Below, piece after piece: positions 25,192-32,680 of a stretch of 42,094 nucleotides of DNA. Each line of letters begins with the position of its first letter. Within the stretch, counting starts at the first letter, position 1. The notes beneath the pieces were generated by a model. That model was given only the letters and a program-made list of their open reading frames with translations, had not been told where the DNA came from and made no database searches. The translations under genes were made by a program, and so were the position numbers. Source of the DNA: Planctomycetota bacterium (GTDB lineage: Bacteria > Planctomycetota > PLA2 > JAEUHO01); contig JADZCA010000098.1 of assembly GCA_020851795.1 (NCBI GenBank), positions 1 through 42,094 of the forward strand, given 5' to 3'.

Positions 25192-26673
25192 ATGACGACC
25201 GCCTACGCGCGCAACCTCATCGCGGGCACCTGGGAAGGGCCGGGCGCGGACGGGATCCCGACGAGCGACCCCGCCACCGGCGAGGCGATCGGCGTCGCGC
25301 CGCGCTCGAAGGCCGCCGACGTCGACCGCGCCGTCCGGGCCGCGAAGGCGGCGCTGCCGGGCTGGGCCGCGACGCCCGCGCCGCGCCGCGCCGACCTCCT
25401 CTTCCGCGCCGCGGGGCTGCTCGAGCAGCGCAAGGACCACCTCGGCCACCTCGTCACGCGCGAGATGGGCAAGGTCAAGGAGGAGGCGCTCGGCGACGTC
25501 CAGGAGGCCATCGACATGGCCTACCTGATGGCCGGCGAGGGGCGCCGTCTCTACGGCGTCACGACGCCGTCGGAGCTCCCCAACAAGCTCTGCATGACGC
25601 TGCGCGAGCCCGTGGGCGTGTGCGGCCTCGTGACGCCGTGGAACTTCCCGGTGGCGATCCCGTCGTGGAAGTCGCTGCCCGCGCTCGTGTGCGGCAACAC
25701 GGTCGTGATCAAGCCGAGCGAGGAGACGCCGGGGTGCGCGACGGCCTACGTCGAGTGCCTCGTGGACGCGGGGGTCCCCGCGGGCGTCGTCAACCTCGTC
25801 CACGGCACGGGCGAGGAGGCGGGCGCGCGGCTCGTGGCCCACGAGGACGTCGCCGCGGTGTCGTTCACGGGCTCGGTCGAGACGGGCCGCAAGGTGCAGG
25901 TCGCGGCGGCCCCGTCGTTCAAGCGCACGCACCTCGAGATGGGCGGCAAGAACGGCGTCGTCGTGCTCGACGACGCCGACCTCGACTTCGCGGTGCGCGC
26001 GATCCTGTGGTCGGCGTTCGGCACGTCGGGCCAGCGCTGCACGGCCGCGAGCCGCGTCATCGCGCAGGCGGGCATCCACGACCGCCTCGTCGAGCGCCTC
26101 GCCGAGGGCGCGCGCCACCTCAAGCTCGGCCACGGGTGGTCGCCGGGCGTGCAGGTGGGCCCGCTCGTGCGCCCGTGGGCCGTCGAGAAGGTCGAGAAGT
26201 ACGTGCAGATCGGCCTCGACGAGGGGGCGCGGCTCGTGGCCGGCGGCCGGCGGCCGAAGGACCCGGCGCTCGCGCGCGGCCACTTCTTCGAGCCGACCGT
26301 GTTCGCGGGCGTGGACCCGTCGATGCGGATCGCGCAGGAGGAGATCTTCGGCCCGGTGACCGCGGTGCTGCGCGTCCAAGACCTCGACGAGGCGATCCGC
26401 GTCCACAACGGGACCGCCTACGGCCTCTCGGGCGCGATCATCACGCGCGACCTCGCCTCCTCGATGAAGGCGGCGCGCTCGTTCCAGACCGGGATCGTCT
26501 ACGTCCACAACGGGACGATCGGGGCCGAGGTGCACCTGCCCTTCGGCGGGATCAAGCACACCGGCAACGGGCACCGCGAGGCAGGCATCGCCGGCATCGA
26601 CTTCTTCACCGACTGGAAGACGGTGTACGTCGACTACTCCGGCGCCCTCCAACGCGCCCAGATCGACCGTTAG
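25192..26673 (+). CDS. Aldehyde dehydrogenase (NAD(P)-dependent, ALDH superfamily)
   Basis: 493 residues, the full family length. ATG at 25192 after GGGAGGA. The signature elements are complete: TPWNFPVAIPSWK (cofactor and aldehyde-site loop), KPSEETPGCA, SFTGSVETGRKV (Rossmann loop), catalytic Glu249 in LEMGGKN, catalytic Cys283 in SGQRCTAASR, and QEEIFGPVTAVLRV. It oxidises an aldehyde to a carboxylate with NAD(P)+. The active-site context is closest to semialdehyde-type members, but the substrate cannot be fixed from the sequence or the neighbours. The gene ends exactly where a dispersed repeat begins. Confidence 0.95.
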   Translation: MTTAYARNLIAGTWEGPGADGIPTSDPATGEAIGVAPRSKAADVDRAVRAAKAALPGWAATPAPRRADLLFRAAGLLEQRKDHLGHLVTREMGKVKEEALGDVQEAIDMAYLMAGEGRRLYGVTTPSELPNKLCMTLREPVGVCGLVTPWNFPVAIPSWKSLPALVCGNTVVIKPSEETPGCATAYVECLVDAGVPAGVVNLVHGTGEEAGARLVAHEDVAAVSFTGSVETGRKVQVAAAPSFKRTHLEMGGKNGVVVLDDADLDFAVRAILWSAFGTSGQRCTAASRVIAQAGIHDRLVERLAEGARHLKLGHGWSPGVQVGPLVRPWAVEKVEKYVQIGLDEGARLVAGGRRPKDPALARGHFFEPTVFAGVDPSMRIAQEEIFGPVTAVLRVQDLDEAIRVHNGTAYGLSGAIITRDLASSMKAARSFQTGIVYVHNGTIGAEVHLPFGGIKHTGNGHREAGIAGIDFFTDWKTVYVDYSGALQRAQIDR

Positions 26674-27002
26674 AGACGATAGGTCGGCGAGTCGAGGGAC
26701 GCGCGCCCGCGCTCGCTGAGGCCCGGGCCCCTCGGTCGCCCCGCGCTGCGCTGGCTCGCGCGGTGCGTGACGGGACCCGGATCGGGTCCCGTCACCCCTC
26801 GGGGAATGCGGTGGTTCGGGGCGCAGCGCCCCGAACCACCCTCGTCTCCGGCTCTCGCGCGCTGCGCTGGCTCGCGCGCTCGTGCCCGGCCCGTCGGGCC
26901 AGGCACCGCCTCCGTAAGGTCGCGGACTCCTCCTCCTCGGGCCGCGGCTCGGCGTACGGCGGTGCGAGTACGCGGTCGCCGCGGCCGCTCCCGCGGGCCT
27001 GA
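26672..27002. repeat. Dispersed repeat R2, copy 1, with nested insert
   Basis: It begins in the stop codon of the dehydrogenase gene. Blocks 26672-26762 and 26859-27002 are strongly similar to 27839-28045 (for example GCGCTCGCTGAGGCCCGGGC, GCGCTGCGCTGGCTCGCGCG, TCGTGCCCGGCCCGTCGGGCC). Between them is a 96-bp insert absent from copy 2, flanked by 20-bp direct repeats. No gene is supported in 26674-27266. Confidence 0.8.
26763..26858. mobile_element. 96-bp insert with two perfect palindromes, flanked by 20-bp direct repeats
   Basis: The 20-bp word GCGCTGCGCTGGCTCGCGCG occurs at 26743-26762 and 26859-26878. Inside, GTGACGGGACCC / GGGTCCCGTCAC (26767-26795, 12-bp arms) and GGTGGTTCGGGGCGC / GCGCCCCGAACCACC (26810-26840, 15-bp arms around one base) form perfect hairpins. 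This may be a small mobile cassette or a strong bidirectional terminator. Confidence 0.6.
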
Positions 27003-27063
27003 GCGAATCGCGGGCGACGAGCAAGGGGCGCGCCCCGAGCGGAGCGCGTCCAGCGGGCTTGAC

Positions 27064-27103
27064 CCGACGCGAGGGCGTCTCGGGCCCGTCGAATTCACGG
27101 AGG
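27064..27103. repeat. Fragment of MITE-like element end
   Basis: GAGGGCGTCTCG then GGGCCCGTCGAATTCACGG resembles the left end and flank of MITE-like copy A (AGGGCGTCTCGCCCGCCGAGTTCACGA at 12375-12402). Only the terminal part is present. Confidence 0.5.
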
Positions 27104-27222
27104 ACGACGCACGGCAAGCGCCGGTCGGGGGTCGGGACGCGGGCTCAGAGACCGGCGCCCGAGGGAGGGGAGGCGGGCGGAGCACCGGCCGGCGCGGACG
27201 TGGGAGATCGCACGAGGGGCCG

Positions 27223-27228
27223 TAGGGT
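27223..27228 (+). promoter_or_regulatory. -10 box TAGGGT upstream of SUOX-fold gene
   Basis: TAGGGT lies 38 bases before the GTG at 27267; the leader includes CCGGAG. Confidence 0.35.
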
Positions 27229-27266
27229 CCTCTCAGGCCGCGCGTGCGGCCCCCACCGGAGCCCCC

Positions 27267-27881
27267 GTGCGCTCGACGACCCTCGCCCGCGTCGCCCTCG
27301 TCCTCGGCACCCTCGCCGCGCTCGCCTCCGCCGGCGGCGCCGCCGATGCGCCCTCGGCGCCCGCAGCACCCGCTCCCGCCGCGCTCGCGCTCCGCGTGAC
27401 CGGCGACGTGGAGGCGCCGCGCTCGTGGACGAACGCGCAGCTCGCCGCCGAGCTCGCCGCCGAGCTGCGCTCGGTCCCCTGGGACTTCCGAGGCACCCGG
27501 CACACGTCGCGCGCCGTGCCGCTGGCCGCGGTCGTGCGCGCGTCCCGGCCGCGCGTGGACCCGGCGGTGCGCCGCGCCGACCTCGCCTTCACCGTCGTCG
27601 TGCAGTCGCGCGACGGCAAGGTCGTCACGTTCAGCCAGGCCGAGCTCGACGCGACGCTGCACGACGCGCAGGCGTGGGTCGCCCTCGACGACGACGGCGT
27701 CGCGCTCTCCGACGTGGACGCGCCCGGGAGCCTGCTCGTGTCCCGCGACGCCGCGACCGCGCGGTGGATGCGCGGCGTGACGCGCGTGCACGTCCTCGAC
27801 GCCGCACGCACGCTGCGCGACGAGCCCGCCGAGTTCACGAGAGACGAGGCGAGTCGCGGGACGGGCGCCCGCGCTCGCTGA
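27267..27881 (+). CDS. Exported SUOX-fold (molybdopterin-oxidoreductase-like) protein
   Basis: 204 residues from a GTG. Signal peptide at about 1-26 (VALVLGTLAALASAGGAA), then an Ala/Pro linker. The domain LRVTGDVEAPRSWTNAQLAAEL, PWDFRGTRHTSRAVPLAAVV, FTVVVQSRDGKVVTFSQAEL and GSLLVSRDAATARWMRGVTRVHVLD matches stand-alone sulfite-oxidase-fold proteins. There is no Cys at all, so it lacks the cysteine that ligates molybdenum in true sulfite oxidases. The last 16 residues (from EFTRDEAS) are encoded by the end of a dispersed repeat, so the native C-terminus has been replaced. Function unknown. Confidence 0.7.
   Translation: MRSTTLARVALVLGTLAALASAGGAADAPSAPAAPAPAALALRVTGDVEAPRSWTNAQLAAELAAELRSVPWDFRGTRHTSRAVPLAAVVRASRPRVDPAVRRADLAFTVVVQSRDGKVVTFSQAELDATLHDAQAWVALDDDGVALSDVDAPGSLLVSRDAATARWMRGVTRVHVLDAARTLRDEPAEFTRDEASRGTGARAR
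27823..27840. repeat. MITE-type terminal repeat inside coding sequence
   Basis: AGCCCGCCGAGTTCACGA is identical in form to the terminal inverted repeat of copies A and B. Here it continues into repeat R2 copy 2 instead of the MITE interior. Confidence 0.7.
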
Positions 27882-28045
27882 GGCCCGGGCCCTTCGGTCG
27901 CCCCACGCTGCGCTGGCTCGCGCGCTCGTGCCCGGCCCGTCGGGCCGGGCACCGCCTCCGTAGGGTCGCGGACGCCTCGTCGTCGGGCCGCGGCTCAGCA
28001 TACGACAGCGCGAGTGCGCGGTCCCCGCGGCCCACGCCCGCGACG
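27839..28045. repeat. Dispersed repeat R2, copy 2
   Basis: Homologous to 26672-26762 plus 26859-27002, without the 96-bp insert. It separates two convergent genes (27881 end, plus; 28055 end, minus) and contributes the stop codon of the first. Confidence 0.75.
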
Positions 28046-28054
28046 GGCGCCTCG

Positions 28055-29032
28055 TCACTTGGGCGGCGTCTCCCCCATCGCGGGCGGGGCGGGCGTCGGC
28101 GCGGGCGCGCCCTCGACGGGCGGGTACGGCGGCACGGTCGCGGGGTCGGGGAAGGTCCCGCCCAGCGCCCGCTCCGACGTGCGGTCCACCTTCACGAGGA
28201 TCGCGACCGTCTTGCCCTCGACGACCGCCTCGCCCTCGAGCGTGCCCGCCGTGGCGAGCCGCGTCGCCGGGACGCGCCCCTCGAGCGCGACCGTGAGCGA
28301 CCCCTTCCACGCGTACGCGCCGCCCTTGGACCACGCGACGGGCTTCGCGCTCTTCGCCGTCGGGAACGACGTCAGCGGCAGCTTCGCGGCGAGCGTCATC
28401 TTCGCGACACCCCCCTCGACCGCCTCGAGACGCGACGTCGCGGTCGCGCGCGTGCGGTCGAGCTTGTCCGCGCCGGTCATCCCGTCGAGGAGCACGGCGA
28501 GCTCGGCGGGCCACTCGTCGCCCACCGCGACGGGGACCTTGGGGAGCCACGCGCGCCGCGCGGTGTCGTCGTCGGGCCGCGAGGCGCCGACCTCGCGCGC
28601 GAGCCACGCCAGCGCCGGCTTCGACGGCGCCGTGCGCGCGCCGACCAGCTTCCACGTCCGCTCCTTGCCGCGACCCGTGACGTCGACGAGGGCGCCCTTG
28701 AGCGACTCGTCCTTGGCCGCGCCGTTGTCGAACGACCACGTGTCGAAGTAGACGAGCGCCCGCGTCCGGTTGCCCTCGAGGTCGGTCTCCTCGCAGCGCT
28801 CGAGCGCGACGACGACCGAGCGGAGGCGCTGCGGCTTGGACGGGCCGGTCTCCTCCTCCTTGTCGGGCACGCGGATCTCGCGGTAGCGGTCCTCCTTGGT
28901 CGTCGTGGTGACGACGTCGCCGGGCTTCCACACGTCGCGGCGGCCCACGTCGTGGCCCGGGGCCGCCGCGCGAGCGAGGACCGGCAGCGCGAACGTCAGG
29001 GCGAGGGCGATCGGCGTCGCGAGGGCACGCAT
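28055..29032 (-). CDS. Exported protein of unknown function
   Basis: 325 residues. ATG at 29032 with GGAGG directly upstream. Signal peptide at about 3-22 (ATPIALALTFALPVLARAAA). Mature region: KPGDVVTTTTKEDRYREI, LVYFDTWSFDNGAAKD, AVGDEWPAELAVLLDGM, MTLAAKLPLTSF and GTLEGEAVVEGKTVAILVKVDRTSERAL, giving a beta-rich profile with two lipoprotein-carrier-like halves, and a Pro-rich tail. Only one Cys. I associate the layout with uncharacterised exported proteins of planctomycetes. No enzymatic motif. Confidence 0.75.
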   Translation of the reverse strand: MRALATPIALALTFALPVLARAAAPGHDVGRRDVWKPGDVVTTTTKEDRYREIRVPDKEEETGPSKPQRLRSVVVALERCEETDLEGNRTRALVYFDTWSFDNGAAKDESLKGALVDVTGRGKERTWKLVGARTAPSKPALAWLAREVGASRPDDDTARRAWLPKVPVAVGDEWPAELAVLLDGMTGADKLDRTRATATSRLEAVEGGVAKMTLAAKLPLTSFPTAKSAKPVAWSKGGAYAWKGSLTVALEGRVPATRLATAGTLEGEAVVEGKTVAILVKVDRTSERALGGTFPDPATVPPYPPVEGAPAPTPAPPAMGETPPK

Positions 29033-29208
29033 GGGACCTCCGGTGGGCCGCCGGGTGTCGCGCGGGCGGCGCGTCGGCCGCGGCACGTGCGGCGCCGCTC
29101 GCGCGTGCCCGTCGCGGGTCACCGACCCGGGCGCGGGCGCCGAGCGGGCGCCCACGCGTCGCGACGACGGACCGTCCGACGGCGGCAGGGCCCCACGAGG
29201 GCGGGATC

Positions 29209-30051
29209 CTACCCTCGCGCCGAGAGGAACGCGTGCCAGGCGGCGGTGAGCTCCGGGTCGTCGATGGGCCCGGGGAGCGGCTGCCCGCGCGGGTCCTTGG
29301 GCAGGCGGTCGAGCGCCGGGAACCGGGCGCGGTGGCTCGCGACGAAAGCGCGGAACGTCTCGAGGGCGTCGAACGCCTTCGACCCGCGCCACTCGTGCAC
29401 GGCGTAGAAGCCGAGCATGACCACGAGCGGGAGCCAGCCGAGGAGGGTGCCCCACCCGCGGTCGAGCGCGAGCGCGAGCAGGCCCCCGACGACGACGACG
29501 CTGACGGCGAGCGCGACCTGCGTGCTGCGCAGGTACGACAGCCGCGTGGCGAGCAGCGCGCGCAGCACGCGGCCCCCGTCGGAGGGGAACGCCGGGACGA
29601 GGTTGACCGCACCGAGCACGAGGTTGGTCGCGACGAAGGCGGCCACGGGGTCGGCCCACGCGGCGCGCGGCGTGTCCACGGGCAGCGCGCGGCCGACGGC
29701 GACCGCGACGCCGAACGCGAGCGCGGCGAGCGCGAGGTTGGTCGCGGGGCCGGCGAGCGCGTTCCACACCTCGAGCGAGGGCCGCCACTCGGGGGGGAGG
29801 CGCCGCTCGATGCGCGCGAGCCCGCCGAGCGCGTGGACCCGCACGTCGCCCACCGCGAGGCCCTGACGGCGCGCGACGAGCGCGTGCCCGAGCTCGTGGG
29901 CGAGCACCGAGAGGAGCGTCACGCCGACGAAGGCGAGACGGCGCAGCGCGTCGTCGCCGTCGGACGAGAACGACCACGCGAGGACGAGGTGCACGGGCAG
30001 CGTGGCCGCGTGCACCCGCACCGGGACGCCGAGCACGCGGAACGCGGGCAT
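29209..30051 (-). CDS. M50-family site-2-type membrane metalloprotease
   Basis: 280 residues. Zinc site HELGH at 52-56 in helix LLSVLAHELGHALVARRQG, and the second motif NLVPAFPSDGGRVLRALL with Asp158 as third ligand (PSDGG in place of the common PLDGG). The N-terminus starts FRVLGVPVRVHAATLPVH, typical of the SpoIVFB-like group (group III). Four to six membrane helices. There are no PDZ or CBS domains; the soluble C-terminal tail is about 70 residues. It would cleave a membrane-embedded substrate, perhaps an anti-sigma or signalling protein. On the same strand and just downstream of the vWA/HEAT gene. Confidence 0.92.
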   Translation of the reverse strand: MPAFRVLGVPVRVHAATLPVHLVLAWSFSSDGDDALRRLAFVGVTLLSVLAHELGHALVARRQGLAVGDVRVHALGGLARIERRLPPEWRPSLEVWNALAGPATNLALAALAFGVAVAVGRALPVDTPRAAWADPVAAFVATNLVLGAVNLVPAFPSDGGRVLRALLATRLSYLRSTQVALAVSVVVVGGLLALALDRGWGTLLGWLPLVVMLGFYAVHEWRGSKAFDALETFRAFVASHRARFPALDRLPKDPRGQPLPGPIDDPELTAAWHAFLSARG

Positions 30052-30133
30052 CCAGCCGCGCTCGCCCTCCCGCGGCGCGGCGGCCTCCGGCGGGCCCGAG
30101 GAGGCGACCGGGGCCGGCGCGGGGACGGGGTCG

Positions 30134-31714
30134 CTACCCGTCGACGTACGTGCCCCCGTTCTCGGCCGCGAGCTTCTTCATGAACTCGATGCCCTGCACG
30201 ACGTTGTCGATGCCGACGCAGTGGACCACGACGCGCTTGGCGGCGTTCCACTCGCGCACGTGCGCGAGGATCTCGGCCGGGTTCATCTCCTTGCTCTCGG
30301 GGAACGCGTTGTCGGTCGGCGCCCCGTCGGAGAGGAGGATGATCGTGTCCACGGCGACGCCGGGGTACGCCTTGTCGTAGGCGCCCATGCCCGCCATCTT
30401 GAAGCCGAGCCGCAGCGCGCCGTCGATGTAGGTGCTGCCCGACGGCGCCATGTCGCGGATCCAGGCGTAGGCGAGCTCCTTGTTCGCGTCGTTGGCCGCC
30501 ATCATCTTGGGCTGCCACTGCACGACGCCGTGGTTGAAGGAGATGATGTTGAACATCGCCTCCTTGGGGAGCGCGCGGAGCGCGCGGCGCAGCTCCTGCT
30601 TGGCGATCTCGATCTTGGGCCCGGAGAACTTGGCGGGCGGCTCGTCGGGCTTGGGCTTGTCGTCGCCGGTGGTGGGGCCCTTGGGCGTCGGCGTCGCCGG
30701 CGGCGCCTGCTTCTCGTGCTTCATCGAGCCGCTGGTGTCGATGATGAACAGGACCTTGTCCGAACGGACCTTGAGGCCGTAGAAGGCGATGTCGCTCGAC
30801 CGAGGCTGGCTCACGACGGGCTGCAGCGGCCGGCCGTCGGCGCCGTAGTGCGCGCGGTTGGCCTCCCACCACTTCGCCCACGGCTCGGCGTAGGCGTCGA
30901 TGGACTGCCCGGTGAGCTTGCGCAGCGCGCCCACGACCGTCTCGGCGACGCGCGGCGACGCGCCCGCGAGCACCTTGATCAGGACGGGGATCGCCTTGCC
31001 CACCTCGCGCTCGCCGACGACGCGGGCCGCCACGACCTGCACGCCCCAGTCGGGGTCCTCGAGCCGCGCGACGACGGCGTCCTGCCACGACGTGCCCGGC
31101 GCCTTCGCGAGCGCCTCGAGCGCCGCGACCTTGACGCGCGGGTCCTGCGTGGGGCCGAGCGCCTCGGCGAGGACCTGCTTGCCCAGCGCCTCGTCGGGCG
31201 CCACCGCGGCGACGCGCGCGGCCGCGGCGCGCACGACCCACTCCTTGTGGCCGCGCGCGAGCGCGAGCAGCGGGCGGCGCGCCGCCTCGTCGCCGCCGGC
31301 GAAGGCGCGCACGAGCACCTCCACCGTGGCCGCGCTGGCGGTGCGCACCGACTCGAGGTCGCTCACCTCGCCCTGGAGCCGGTACATGTTCTCCCGGTCC
31401 TGCGGGTACATCTCCGACGCCTTCTTGCCGATCAGCGGCTGCAGCTCGTTGAGCGCCTTCGAGAGCCGCTCGCCGGTGCGGGCGAGGTGGCCGCACTCGA
31501 GGATCGTGCCGTCGGAGAGCAGCTTCCAGGCGCGCGCCTCGCCGTCGCGGAGGACTTCCTTGACGGCGAGCGCCTTCCCCTCGGCGTCGCCGGGCTGCGC
31601 GAACAACGTGCGGAACTTCTGCTCGGCGGCCGTCCACTCCGGGCCGTCGAGCTTGGCGAACGCGGCCGGAGCGAGCGTGACGAGCCCGAGCAGGACGAGG
31701 CCGATGCGACGCAC
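30134..31714 (-). CDS. Exported HEAT-repeat and von Willebrand factor A protein
   Basis: 526 residues from the GTG at 31714. Signal peptide about 1-20 (GLVLLGLVTLAPAAFA). Helical HEAT-type repeats occupy about 120-260 (GGDEAARRPLLALARGHKEWVVRAAAARV, DPRVKVAALEALAKAPG, DPDWGVQVVAARVVG). The vWA domain covers about 315-526: the MIDAS DxSxS is intact (D326, S328, S330 in IIDTSGSMKH), with GSTYIDGALRLGF and ILLSDGAPTDN. A Pro/Lys-rich insert follows the MIDAS. It likely binds metal-dependent ligands outside the cytoplasm. TAGACT precedes the start by 26 bases. Such proteins are common in Planctomycetes. Confidence 0.92.
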   Translation of the reverse strand: MRRIGLVLLGLVTLAPAAFAKLDGPEWTAAEQKFRTLFAQPGDAEGKALAVKEVLRDGEARAWKLLSDGTILECGHLARTGERLSKALNELQPLIGKKASEMYPQDRENMYRLQGEVSDLESVRTASAATVEVLVRAFAGGDEAARRPLLALARGHKEWVVRAAAARVAAVAPDEALGKQVLAEALGPTQDPRVKVAALEALAKAPGTSWQDAVVARLEDPDWGVQVVAARVVGEREVGKAIPVLIKVLAGASPRVAETVVGALRKLTGQSIDAYAEPWAKWWEANRAHYGADGRPLQPVVSQPRSSDIAFYGLKVRSDKVLFIIDTSGSMKHEKQAPPATPTPKGPTTGDDKPKPDEPPAKFSGPKIEIAKQELRRALRALPKEAMFNIISFNHGVVQWQPKMMAANDANKELAYAWIRDMAPSGSTYIDGALRLGFKMAGMGAYDKAYPGVAVDTIILLSDGAPTDNAFPESKEMNPAEILAHVREWNAAKRVVVHCVGIDNVVQGIEFMKKLAAENGGTYVDG

Positions 31715-31740
31715 GGGGGAGGCTCCGGGGACCGCGCAGC

Positions 31741-31746
31741 AGTCTA
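31741..31746 (-). promoter_or_regulatory. -10 box TAGACT upstream of vWA/HEAT gene
   Basis: On the minus strand, 26 bases before the GTG at 31714; a GGAG-containing leader (CCGGAGCC) lies between. Confidence 0.4.
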
Positions 31747-31773
31747 CCGCCTCGCCCGGCGCTCCCCCCGGGG

Positions 31774-32508
31774 TCAGCGCGGCTTGGCCCGGAAGAAGCG
31801 GACCTCCTTGACGATGGCCGGCGTCGGATGGTCGGGCGACGCGCGCACGGCGTCCTGGAGCGCTTCGGAGGTCTGCTGCGGCGCCGCCGACGTCGGGGGC
31901 GCCTCGAGCGCCACCCAGACGCGCTCGCGCTGGAACGCGGCCTCGAACCACACCGCGGTGAGCGGGTCCGGCGGCGGGGACTCGGCGTTGACGACGTCCA
32001 CGATCGCCGCGCCCGGCGGCGCGAAGATCGCCGCGAGCGCGCCCACCCACGTCGCGTGCACGTCCACCCGCCCGCCGTACGGGCCCGCCTCGGCGGCGAC
32101 GCGGTCGTAGGCCTTCTTCCACCGCTGCGCCGCCACGTCGGCGTCCTCGCCCTTCGCGGCCCACGGGCGCAACGCCGCACGGTCGTCCTGGGCGAGCGCG
32201 GTGAGCAGCCCGTCGAAGGACTTCTCGAAGGTCGCGGCGATCGCGCGGTGCGCCACGAAGGCGTAGAGCCCCGCGGCGAGGGCGATCACCGCGGCCGTGA
32301 TCGCGATCCCCGCACCGCGGCGGCGCCCCGAGGCGATGGACCGCCACGACAGCGCGGCGACGACGAGCGCGAGGGCCTCCGACCACCAGAACCCCGACAG
32401 CGCCGCGAGCGCGAGCACGATCGCGAGCACGAGCGCGGTGACGGCACCGCCGGACACGGGTCGGTAGGCGGGCGGCGCGTCGTGCTCGGGGGCGGACGCG
32501 TCGGTCAT
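31774..32508 (-). CDS. Membrane protein with two to three helices, unknown function
   Basis: 244 residues from the ATG at 32508, eight bases after GGAGG. Helices at about 24-40 (VTALVLAIVLALAALSGFWW), 43-58 and 66-84 (GIAITAAVIALAAGLYAFV) resemble the small DUF4190-like membrane module. The soluble C-terminal part (about 90-244: FDGLLTALAQDDRAALRPWAAKGED, TAVWFEAAFQRERVWVALEAPP) may be a DUF4864-like or NTF2-like sensor domain. No Cys or catalytic motif. It is upstream of the vWA/HEAT gene on the same strand, and TACGCT at 32550-32555 could be its -10. Confidence 0.75.
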   Translation of the reverse strand: MTDASAPEHDAPPAYRPVSGGAVTALVLAIVLALAALSGFWWSEALALVVAALSWRSIASGRRRGAGIAITAAVIALAAGLYAFVAHRAIAATFEKSFDGLLTALAQDDRAALRPWAAKGEDADVAAQRWKKAYDRVAAEAGPYGGRVDVHATWVGALAAIFAPPGAAIVDVVNAESPPPDPLTAVWFEAAFQRERVWVALEAPPTSAAPQQTSEALQDAVRASPDHPTPAIVKEVRFFRAKPR

Positions 32509-32638
32509 CGGGCGCACCTCCGCGCGCGGGCTCCCGCGACGCGCCGGAGAGCGTAATCGACCGACGGCGTCGCGGTAGCCGGCGCGCCCGCGATGAGCCG
32601 GACGCCTCCGCAGTCCGCCCGACACCGCCCCGGCGGGC

Positions 32639-32667
32639 TTGCGTGCCCTTGCGCACGGGGGTACACC
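32639..32667 (+). promoter_or_regulatory. Promoter of NifB-like gene (TTGCGT-N17-TACACC)
   Basis: TTGCGT (32639-32644) and TACACC (32662-32667) are 17 bp apart. The -10 hexamer is identical to that of the tRNA promoter at 41830. It ends 13 bases before the ATG. Confidence 0.45.
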
Positions 32668-32680
32668 CCTCGCGGGTCTC

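Noticed and set aside
26767..27225. 152-codon plus-strand open frame after the aldehyde dehydrogenase
   Set aside because: Lies across repeat R2 and its palindromes; Arg/Gly/Pro-rich with no domain and no ribosome site.
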